A DNA stretch of 57,968 bases from NCBI GenBank assembly GCA_902810705.1, contig CADDYU010000007.1:1-57968 (forward strand), written 5' to 3'. The translations under genes were made by a program, and so were the position numbers. A model generated the notes under the pieces. The model ran no database searches. It was not told where the DNA came from and was given only the letters and a program-made list of their open reading frames with translations. Source of the DNA: Methylococcaceae bacterium (GTDB taxonomy: Bacteria > Pseudomonadota > Gammaproteobacteria > Methylococcales > Methylococcaceae). Shown here one piece after another: positions 18,861 to 26,039 of the stretch (position 1 is its first letter; every line of letters begins with the position of its first letter).

Positions 18861-19522
18861 CGGCGGAAATACTTCAGGAACCAGTCGCGGGCGAGTTCCG
18901 CCACCCGCTCCAGCGCGCCGGACTCCTCGAACAAATGGGTCGCGCCCGGCACGATCTCCAGCCGGTGCACGGCGGTCAGGCGCTCGGCCGCCCACTCGTT
19001 GAGCTCGATGACCGGCGTATCCTCGCCGCCGACGATCAAAAGGGTAGGGGCCCGGACTTTGGGCAGCCGTTCGTCCGCGAGATCCGGCCGGCCACCCCGC
19101 GACACCACGGCGTCCACGGCGTCGGGACGATCGGCCGCAGCCCGGAGCGCCGCCGCCGCGCCGGTGCTGGCGCCGAACAGTCCGATCGGAAGCCCGCGGG
19201 TTAACTCATAATGGCTGAGCCAATCGATGGCCCCCACCAACCGGTCGGTCAGCAGCTTGATGTCGAATCGGAACTGACGGGTGTACTGGTCGAAATCATT
19301 CTCCTCTCTGGTAAGGAGATCGAACAGCAAGGTAGCGAGATCGGCGCGATTGAGGAAATCGGCCACGGCCTGATTGCGCGGGCTGAACCGGCTGCTCCCG
19401 CTGCCGTGGGCGAAAACCACAAGCCCCACAGGCCGGTCCGGAATGAAGAGCGACCCGAAAAGCTTTACGCCGGCCGGACCCACGGTGAAGTCGATGGAAT
19501 CGGTGGATGTGGCATGATCCAT
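18857..19522 (-). CDS. Alpha/beta hydrolase (dienelactone-hydrolase-like)
   Basis: A 221-residue alpha/beta hydrolase. The likely triad is S119 in GLFGASTGAA, D168 in LLIVGGEDTP and H196 in PGATHLFEE; FAHGSGSSRFSPRN is the oxyanion region. The substrate is unknown. This subfamily is often found next to phosphoribosyltransferases, and in other genomes the two are fused. Here it is 28 bases downstream of one and overlaps the PRPP-synthetase-like gene by 4 bases. Confidence 0.85.
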   Translation of the reverse strand: MDHATSTDSIDFTVGPAGVKLFGSLFIPDRPVGLVVFAHGSGSSRFSPRNQAVADFLNRADLATLLFDLLTREENDFDQYTRQFRFDIKLLTDRLVGAIDWLSHYELTRGLPIGLFGASTGAAAALRAAADRPDAVDAVVSRGGRPDLADERLPKVRAPTLLIVGGEDTPVIELNEWAAERLTAVHRLEIVPGATHLFEESGALERVAELARDWFLKYFRR

Positions 19523-19550
19523 GGCCTTGCCTCCTTAGCTCTAATTCGGC

Positions 19551-20207
19551 TCAATCCGGCGCTTCTCTCCAAGCCTGGGCCAGGAGTTTCCGAACCTCAT
19601 CATCAGTGGTCTGGGAGAAATCCAGGTAAGCTTGGCCGACCGCGAAAAAGGGCTCGGGAATTTCCAGACAGACGACATCATCGGCTTCCGAACGGAGCCG
19701 TTCCACCGTCTCCTGAGGCCCGACCGGCACGGCAACCACCAGGCGGGCTGGCCGTCGATGGCGAAGGGCGTTGACCCCGGCCCGGAGAGTCGCCCCGGTG
19801 GCGATGCCATCGTCCACCAAAATGACACAGCGATCCTCAATTTTGGGAAACGGACGATCGCCGCGATAAAGACGTTCGCGACGCTCTAGTTCCTGTTGCT
19901 CTCTCGCGATGGCCGCTCTCATGGTTTCCTCGCCGATCCGATAGATTGACATCACCTCCCGATTCAACACGGTGATGCCGCCGCTGGCGATCGCGCCCAT
20001 GGCCAACTCTTCGTAGCCGGGGGTGCCCAGCTTTCGGACGATCAAAAGGTCCAAGGGCGCGTTCAGATGGCGGGCCACTTCGTAGGCTACCGGCACGCCG
20101 CCTCGTGGCAGGGCAAGGACGACCACGTCGCTGCGACCGGCATAAGCCTCCAAGGCTCGCCCCAAGCGGCGTCCGGCCTCGCCGCGGTTCTTGAATAAGA
20201 TGGTCAT
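19551..20207 (-). CDS. Phosphoribosyltransferase family protein
   Basis: A 218-residue type I phosphoribosyltransferase. The PRPP-binding motif is VILVDDGIATGATL (128-141), and LALPRGGVPVAYEVA (31-45) is the N-terminal PPi loop. It belongs to the group of PRTases without an assigned base, not to HPRT, APRT or UPRT. A Glu/Arg-rich helix at 95-115 is the hood. It is the first gene of the PRTase-hydrolase-Prs-like-DJ-1 run on the minus strand. The Prs-like product could feed it PRPP. Confidence 0.88.
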   Translation of the reverse strand: MTILFKNRGEAGRRLGRALEAYAGRSDVVVLALPRGGVPVAYEVARHLNAPLDLLIVRKLGTPGYEELAMGAIASGGITVLNREVMSIYRIGEETMRAAIAREQQELERRERLYRGDRPFPKIEDRCVILVDDGIATGATLRAGVNALRHRRPARLVVAVPVGPQETVERLRSEADDVVCLEIPEPFFAVGQAYLDFSQTTDDEVRKLLAQAWREAPD

Positions 20208-20369
20208 TAAGCTCTCCGGGGAAAAACCCCCATTTGAAGAAGCCTGAAGTTAAGGGTTGGCCGCTCTGCTCTAAGGTGTCCAGAAGTCAGGAGGAAGACT
20301 AAGAGACCGCCCTGGAAAGGTTCTCTGGCAAGTCAGTCACCCTGGGCATGAAGTCATTCAATGAATCGG

Positions 20370-20413
20370 CCCGCCTTAGGCGGGTGGACGGCGGCCCATG
20401 CGCCGTTCACCCG
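20370..20413 (-). terminator. Tandem overlapping stem-loops after the CBS gene
   Basis: Seventeen bases after the CBS gene's stop, the minus strand can fold CGGGTG-ACGGCG against CGCCGT-CACCCG (arms 20401-20413 and 20381-20393), and then CCCGCC/GGCGGG (20370-20384). The two share bases 20381-20384, so only one can form at a time. There is no T-run. Termination or transcript protection is likely. Confidence 0.4.
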
Positions 20414-20429
20414 CGATAACGGTGGTTTC

Positions 20430-20864
20430 TTAAGCGGCAGCTTGAGGCTGTGAGACTTCCTTAACCATCTCCCCGGCTTGTTCACTCGAAGTCCGCCGAG
20501 CGATGTCGGCCTGGGAAACTATTCCGCAGCAGCAACCGTTTTGATCTGCCACCGGCACGCGCCGAATCTGATGAGTCTCCATCATCTGGCAGCACTCTTC
20601 CAAAGAGGTCTCGGGAGTCACCGTCACGGCCGGCGCCGACATGCAATCCTTCACGGTCATTTTCAACGGATCCTGGCCTTGAGCAAGGCTACGGCACACG
20701 ATGTCGCGGTCGGTGATGACGCCGACCAGCCGCATGGTGCTCTCGCTCTCGACGACAGGGATCTCGCCGCAGTCATTGCGCAGCATCAACCGGGCGGTTT
20801 CCTCCAGCGAACTATCAGGCGTACAGCAGGCCGGATTGGGAGTCATGATCTCGCGAACTTCCAT
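20430..20864 (-). CDS. Cysteine-rich tandem CBS-domain protein
   Basis: A 144-residue stand-alone CBS pair. CBS1 begins EIMTPNPACCTPDSSL and includes LVGVITDRDIVCR; CBS2 begins DCMSAPAVTVTPETSL and includes GIVSQADIARR. Such proteins bind adenine nucleotides. It has ten cysteines (C13, C14, C32, C57, C74, C91, C92, C111-C113), which is far above the family norm. The start chosen (MEVREIMTPN) has GGAGG upstream; the frame is open further but is not CBS-like there. Confidence 0.88.
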   Translation of the reverse strand: MEVREIMTPNPACCTPDSSLEETARLMLRNDCGEIPVVESESTMRLVGVITDRDIVCRSLAQGQDPLKMTVKDCMSAPAVTVTPETSLEECCQMMETHQIRRVPVADQNGCCCGIVSQADIARRTSSEQAGEMVKEVSQPQAAA

Positions 20865-21423
20865 AAGTTTTCCTCCGCTTGCTTGATATTCAGTTTGATG
20901 ACGAGCCATTGCCGCGCTTGCAGCTCTGGTAACAATAGCGACCGAGGCCACCGGGAAAAGTTCGGCCAGAGCCGGATTTATGCACGGCCTCACGCAAGTG
21001 CGTCGATAGAGGGATGAACCTTCAAAACGATGGACGGCGGGCCGCAACCCTATGCCGAATACCATACGTGCGGCTCAACAATCACTGGGGGAGCCTGGTT
21101 TCCTGAATCTCCGATTGCTTGGCTTATAGGCGCCTCCCGCTGCCACCGCTCGGCTCAGTTCATTTCATGTCATCTTCGAGAGATCGCTCTCTAAGCGCGT
21201 ACCGCTCTCTCCGGGCGGGACTAGGCGATGATCGGTAGCTTTCATTGGCCCGCTTTACATGACCGGGGATGACGGATACCCTGAATAACTTGGAATTGCA
21301 TGATCCTGGTCTAGGATTGTGAGAGATTGGAGATTACCGCACGACATCATGGGCCGGGCGCTTGATCTGACCGGACAATCCGCCTCGCTGGCCTAAGAAG
21401 AGTATCAAGGGAAATCTCAAACA
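20865..21423. other. Divergent intergenic region, 559 bases
   Basis: It separates the CBS gene from the Ser/Thr kinase gene and should hold both promoters. Frames here overlap the upstream extension of the CBS frame and show no family likeness. No operator or terminator was recognised. Confidence 0.4.
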
Positions 21424-22962
21424 GTGGCCAACGACTCCAACGAACTTTCCTTGGACATCTCGACCACCGTGTCCGTGCGCCTCTGCCCCAAATGCGGAAC
21501 GGCGAACGCTGTTAGCGAGTTGATCCGATCGGACTATCGTTGCCCTTCATGTGGCTTCGAGATGGTCTATTTGGACGTCACCGCAAACGGCACTGTCCAT
21601 GGATTTCTGGGCTGGGTAAAAGGAGAAGGCGAAGTAATCCTGGGGCGCTACAAAATCACCTCGGTGCTCGGCAAAGGCGGTTTCGGGGTCACCTATTTGG
21701 TGGAGGATCAGCATCTCAACAATAAACGGCGGGCTCTCAAGGAGATTCCACGCAAGCTGTTCGACGATACGGAAGCCACCCTGCTTAGCCGGCTCGATCA
21801 TCCCTCGATTCCCATCATCATCGACCGCGTCGTCAGCGACAGCATGGTCTATCTCGTGCTGCAATTTGGCGGTACGCGCACCTTGGCGAGTGAGCGCAAA
21901 CGGCTGGGTGGCCGCATTCCGCTGTTCGTGCTTGTTCCGTGGATGTGCCAGTTGTGCAAGGCATTGCACTACCTGCATTCGCAGCACCCCGCCGTCATCC
22001 ATCGTGATCTAAAGCCGGACAATATCTTATTGGACGAGCATGATCGCATTATGTTGATCGACTTCGGCATCGCCAAGCTGGCCGACCCGGCCACGGCGAC
22101 CCATCGTTTAGGGCGGGCCGTTTCCTTCGGTTTCAGCTCTCCGGAACAATTAATGGCCGCCGGAACGGATCACCGCTCCGACATTTATTCTCTTGCGGCG
22201 ACCGTCTATTTTCTTCTTACCGGTACTCGCCCGCCTGCCTTGGAAGCCCGGTTGGCTGGCAGCAAGCTGGAACCGCCTTCCCGATTGGTACCCGGCATAC
22301 CATCGGTATTGGACAGGGTGATCGTGCGGGCCCTTGATTTCAGCCCGGATCGGCGGCAGCAATCAGTAGAGGAATTGTTGCAGCTTTTCGAGAACTTAGC
22401 TCGAGACTTGTCGAATACGACACGACGAGCCGGCTCGATCACGGAGCATTTTCAACGAAGCTTAAGACGATTTCCGGCCATATTCGCGGTCATGATAGTT
22501 ATCGGGGGCCTGGCGGTTCTTGCGCCGCGTATGCTCCCCGAATCAGCCATGGAGACCAAACCGGATACTGTGCGGCCGGCCAATGCTCCTCCCCCCGCAA
22601 CGCCATCCGCAGCAACGCCGGTTACACCGCCGGCGGTCGAAGAGCCTGTCAACCCAGTTCCACTCGGACCCGAACAACCGGTGACGCCGACCCCGCTTCC
22701 GGAGTTGCCACCCGAGCCCCAAACCGTGCCACCTGGAGCCGTCACTCCTTCGGAGCCGGAGGCTCCGAAGGCACAGCCAATGCCATTGCCCTCCGAATCC
22801 GCCGAACCCGAGAAAATCGAACCGCAGCAAGCTCCCAAATCCAAGAAGGTGGCCAAACCCAGGCGGTCACCGCAAAGATCCAAAGGGTCCAAGGCTTCGA
22901 GCGAAGAGCCGGATTGGACTAACTCGATGAAATATGAGGGTGGATACCGTAAGGCACGGTAA
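21424..22962 (+). CDS. Membrane Ser/Thr protein kinase with N-terminal zinc ribbon
   Basis: A 512-residue Hanks-type kinase. Residues 21-43 form a zinc ribbon (CPKCG, CPSCG; C21, C24, C40, C43). The kinase domain covers about 76-330: LGKGGFGVTY loop, K106 in ALKEI, HRDLKPDN with D195, DFG 213-215. A single transmembrane helix lies at about 350-369 (FPAIFAVMIVIGGLAVLAP). The C-terminal 140 residues are Pro/Glu-rich and end in a basic segment, presumably periplasmic. The start is a GTG, with GGGAAA upstream. No cognate phosphatase is adjacent. A lipoprotein gene follows 83 bases later. Confidence 0.93.
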   Translation: MANDSNELSLDISTTVSVRLCPKCGTANAVSELIRSDYRCPSCGFEMVYLDVTANGTVHGFLGWVKGEGEVILGRYKITSVLGKGGFGVTYLVEDQHLNNKRRALKEIPRKLFDDTEATLLSRLDHPSIPIIIDRVVSDSMVYLVLQFGGTRTLASERKRLGGRIPLFVLVPWMCQLCKALHYLHSQHPAVIHRDLKPDNILLDEHDRIMLIDFGIAKLADPATATHRLGRAVSFGFSSPEQLMAAGTDHRSDIYSLAATVYFLLTGTRPPALEARLAGSKLEPPSRLVPGIPSVLDRVIVRALDFSPDRRQQSVEELLQLFENLARDLSNTTRRAGSITEHFQRSLRRFPAIFAVMIVIGGLAVLAPRMLPESAMETKPDTVRPANAPPPATPSAATPVTPPAVEEPVNPVPLGPEQPVTPTPLPELPPEPQTVPPGAVTPSEPEAPKAQPMPLPSESAEPEKIEPQQAPKSKKVAKPRRSPQRSKGSKASSEEPDWTNSMKYEGGYRKAR

Positions 22963-23045
22963 TCGCTCAAACGTGGGCTATTCGAAAACAAGCGTTCACA
23001 GCTCATATCCTCGGAAGCATTCGATAGATCCTCACGGAGAAAGCC

Positions 23046-23459
23046 ATGAAATGGGTAAGGCGGACGGCCATCCTAATCCTTTGCGCCCTGCTAGTCATAG
23101 GGTGCGCCCACAAACCCGAAAACCGCGCTTTGTTGCTCAAGATTGGAAAGTGCTCCACCACACCCTTGCAAGCTCGGCGGGGAAACGCTGTGAGGATCAC
23201 CACCGATTACATCGTGAAGCTACCACAGGGAGTTTCGGAAGTAAGTGTGGATGAGAGCTGGATTCTCAGAAAGGGCAACACCATCCTGGCCACGATTCCA
23301 CCACAGCGCGTCGCACGGGGCGAGGGCGAATGGCAGACCAATGCCAGCATTGTTATCCCTAAGGGCGCAAAGCCCGGCACCTATGTCGTGGAGCACAAGG
23401 TGCAGGTAGGCGCCCAATCTGACACCGCCGAATCAGCCTTTACAGTCGTATCGCGATAA
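23046..23459 (+). CDS. Small lipoprotein of unknown function
   Basis: A 137-residue protein with a classical lipoprotein signal: MKWVRRTAILILCALLVIGC, lipobox LVIGC with the acylated cysteine at position 20. The mature part looks like an all-beta, immunoglobulin-like domain (SEVSVDESWILRKGN, then KPGTYVVEHKVQV). GGAGA precedes the ATG. It follows the Ser/Thr kinase in the same direction and could be a periplasmic partner of that kinase's C-terminal tail, which is inference. Confidence 0.8.
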   Translation: MKWVRRTAILILCALLVIGCAHKPENRALLLKIGKCSTTPLQARRGNAVRITTDYIVKLPQGVSEVSVDESWILRKGNTILATIPPQRVARGEGEWQTNASIVIPKGAKPGTYVVEHKVQVGAQSDTAESAFTVVSR

Positions 23460-23509
23460 GCGGGGCTCGCTTGTCTTAGCGTATTGTTCAAAGAATGCTG
23501 TTCAACAGG

Positions 23510-23735
23510 TCACGCACTCAGGAAGGCGCTGCTGGACTGGGTAGCGAAGCAGTGAAAACAGCGCCGGCTCCGCCCCTCGAACGGCTCCACGCCGAACTTT
23601 TGTCGACAATTCCCTTAGCCCCGCTCGATTCGCCAGCGCTCCTTGACCACACCCACTCAGCAATCGAGTTACACCTGCACGATTTTGATCCGGTCTTGAC
23701 GCTCGCTGTAACCCTTTGGCCAACGAATGGCCGAA
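23510..23735 (-). pseudogene. Fossil IS701/IS4-type DDE transposase C-terminus
   Basis: On the minus strand the sequence reads VVKERWRIERG (near 23622-23648), a stop, then QKFGVEPFEGRS (about 23567-23603) and CFHCFATQSSSAFL (about 23520-23563). This matches the order RWRIE-x-YQELK-x-GLDHFEGRSWRGFHHHATL of IS701-like transposases, with several stops and lost residues. The rest of the gene is not found. It explains part of the gene-free stretch 23460-24163. A perfect 8-base inverted repeat (23793-23800 / 23807-23814) lies beside it. Confidence 0.5.
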
Positions 23736-24163
23736 TGCCCGCAGTGGGTTCGCCTAGTTCATAGGGCCTTCTGTTATTGAAGGACTGCCTGGTGGAACTC
23801 GAGCGGGAGTTCCAAGTTCATGTCGGCCGCTATGTCGCCTTCCCAAGAGTCGGATCCGTACCCTAACTCGAGCCGGTGCCGCGAGATTTACCAGCTGTCC
23901 TAAGTAATCGATTCAGAATCGATGGCGGAGTCCTGCGCGTTATCAACGATGCTAAGGAGGCGGCTTCGGGCCGACAAGTTGAATGTCGCCGCGATTGGCT
24001 ATTTGGTGCCTCAGCCGCATGTGCCTCGTGTGGTATGATTTCGGGACGACGCCGGCGCCCTGATATGGGGCCGACTCGAACCGCCATCCTAGGACACTGC
24101 CGTGACCGAAATTAGGGCTTGGCTCAAAGCCGCAGGTCCCCCGAATCTCTCTCCGCTGGGTTG
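23736..24163. other. Gene-free remainder next to the transposase fossil
   Basis: No gene is supported. The only structure seen is the perfect inverted repeat TGGAACTC (23793-23800) / GAGTTCCA (23807-23814) with a 6-base loop and no following T-run. Confidence 0.4.
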
Positions 24164-24448
24164 ATGCTCATGGAATGTCGGCCCGGGTGCGGCGCCTGCT
24201 GTATCGCCCTGTCCATCTCCACGCCTATTCCTGGCATGCCGAATGGCAAGCCGGCCGGTACCCGCTGTAGCCAACTGACAGACGATTTGCGCTGTGCTAT
24301 CTTCGACCAGCCTGAGCGGCCGCGTTGCTGTGGCGGGCTTAAGCCCTCGACTGAAATGTGCGGCGACAATCGAGAGCATGCGCTGGCTTGGCTGCGGTGG
24401 CTAGAGGAGGCGACGCGTCCGGCCGGCGCAACGCCAAAAGATGAGTGA
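24164..24448 (+). CDS. YkgJ family cysteine-cluster protein
   Basis: A 94-residue protein of the YkgJ/zinc-or-iron-chelating family (UPF0153). The diagnostic segment is [14 protein letters not shown], followed by [20 protein letters not shown] and [14 protein letters not shown], giving nine cysteines that probably bind Fe-S or zinc. The start is either ATG of MLMECRPGC; the ribosome site is weak. The function is unknown in the family. Confidence 0.85.
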   Translation: MLMECRPGCGACCIALSISTPIPGMPNGKPAGTRCSQLTDDLRCAIFDQPERPRCCGGLKPSTEMCGDNREHALAWLRWLEEATRPAGATPKDE

Positions 24449-25052
24449 CTGGCTTCCAAGGACGATGAAGCCCTGAACTCGAATCTTACTTGTACGATAG
24501 GCTGAAATCTGTAAACTTTAAAATTAAAGGTATCGCCGGTTTGGCGTCGAAGGATCAGCCGGTCGGTATTCATCAGCCATGCCTCCATCCGCAGGGATGC
24601 GTTCCTCAAGTATCCTCCGCCAAGGAGGAGTCTTCTTAAAGCAAAGTCCGTGATATAAGTAGATCATTTTTAACTATAGGGTTTATGGTGTTCTAAGGGA
24701 ATATATACGGACCTGGATTTGGGTCGATGTGTACCCTACTCCGATCATGAAGAGAACCGGCGAAAGGACGATTTACAGCTGTATTGATTTGATGATAGTA
24801 GCCAGCATTTGTCCCTGATTTAAAGTGGTTCTGAATAAAATCAAAGATAGTGTGCACCGGTCCTTCACAAGCTTGAAGAAAGCTTGAATAGGATAGGAGC
24901 CTGATTTTCAGATGGAAGCAATAGGATAATATATTAGAGTGAAAGCCATGATGGATACTATCAATCCATTCATTGCCGTGGATTTTAGGCTGCTCTAAGG
25001 TGTATTCATTCGCGACATCTTAGTTATTCAAAATAGTACGGAAAAGATAGAT
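24449..25052. other. AT-rich intergenic region, 604 bases
   Basis: No gene is seen. The region is clearly richer in A and T than its surroundings from about 24640 on, and presumably contains the promoter of the FixJ-like regulator. A small perfect hairpin TCCTCC / GGAGGA with a 5-base loop sits at 24613-24629. The change in base composition could mark an old insertion. Confidence 0.4.
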
Positions 25053-25667
25053 ATGGCTGCTAATGGATTAAAGGTTTTCATTATCGATGACGATAGCGAG
25101 GTGAGCGACGCCTTGTCTGCGTTGCTGCAGGCCGAGGGCTTTGCCGTGGCTACATATTCCAGCGGCAGCGAGTTTCTGGAATCCTTCGATCCCACTCAGC
25201 AAGGTTGTATCATCCTCGATATCAATCTTCCGCAGATTTCCGGCCTTGATCTTCAGCCTATTCTTGCGGAAAGGGGGATTGACCTTCCTATCATTTTCCT
25301 GACCGGCTTTGGCGACGTGCCGAAGGCGACAGCGGGTTTAAAGGCTGGGGCGGTGGATTTTCTGGAGAAACCGGTCGATGCGGAAGTGCTGATCAATGCC
25401 GTCCAGCAAGCCTTGGAAATTAGTGTACAGCGCAGCAGCGAGAAAGCCCGGCAGCAAGAGGTGGAGGTGCTTTATTCCCATCTCACGCCCAGGGAGAAGG
25501 AGATCATTGTGCTGCTCGCGCGTGGCTATTCGGCAAAGCAAGTCGGGCGAGAATTAGGCATAAGCCATCGCACCGCCGAGATCCACCGGGCGCGCATCAT
25601 GGAAAAGCTCGGAGTCCAGTCCCTCGCCGACTTGGTGGCCCTAGCGATCCGGATTGGCATCCGTTAG
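25053..25667 (+). CDS. FixJ/NarL-type response regulator
   Basis: A 204-residue two-domain regulator. The receiver (about 6-120) has the acidic pair D12-D14, the phospho-acceptor D56 (ILDINLPQISG), T84 and K106 (FLEKPVD). The output domain is a LuxR/FixJ helix-turn-helix at about 138-200 (LTPREKEIIVLLARGYSAKQVGRELGIS split over the motif). The gene lies 372 bases upstream of a PAS histidine kinase on the same strand and is probably its partner, in a FixLJ-like arrangement. Confidence 0.93.
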   Translation: MAANGLKVFIIDDDSEVSDALSALLQAEGFAVATYSSGSEFLESFDPTQQGCIILDINLPQISGLDLQPILAERGIDLPIIFLTGFGDVPKATAGLKAGAVDFLEKPVDAEVLINAVQQALEISVQRSSEKARQQEVEVLYSHLTPREKEIIVLLARGYSAKQVGRELGISHRTAEIHRARIMEKLGVQSLADLVALAIRIGIR

Positions 25668-26039
25668 CCTCGGGCGCCGAGTGCGTCGCGGGAATCTGTC
25701 AGTGCGACGGGATAATCTCGATGGACCTGATGTAACTGCAACGAGAATGAATGGCCAGCCCCTAAGCAATGCTACGTACGCTCATGGACTCCCTAAAAAG
25801 GTACCTTGGATAGGAGGGTTCCAAGATGATGCCCATAAGCCTCGCAGTCCCAAGCCTCCAGGGAAAGGGGTAGAAATTCGTACCTGGAGATTGGACAGCC
25901 GGCTATCTAATGGTTTTGCTGTTTCCTGAGCTTGAATGCAAGGAGGATTGGACGGAATGAAATCTTCTCCTCACACTCCGAAGCCGCTCCTCAAGCTCGC
26001 TGCGTCGTGTTTGCCGCCCGTTCCGCATGAACCCGGCCT
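25668..26039 (+). other. Gap between response regulator and histidine kinase
   Basis: A 372-base stretch without a credible gene; the one open frame here has no ribosome site or family likeness. A promoter for the kinase may be present. No terminator was recognised. Confidence 0.4.

Noticed and set aside
25654..25929. Open frame between the response regulator and histidine kinase
   Set aside because: It overlaps the regulator end, has no ribosome site and gives a low-complexity basic peptide.
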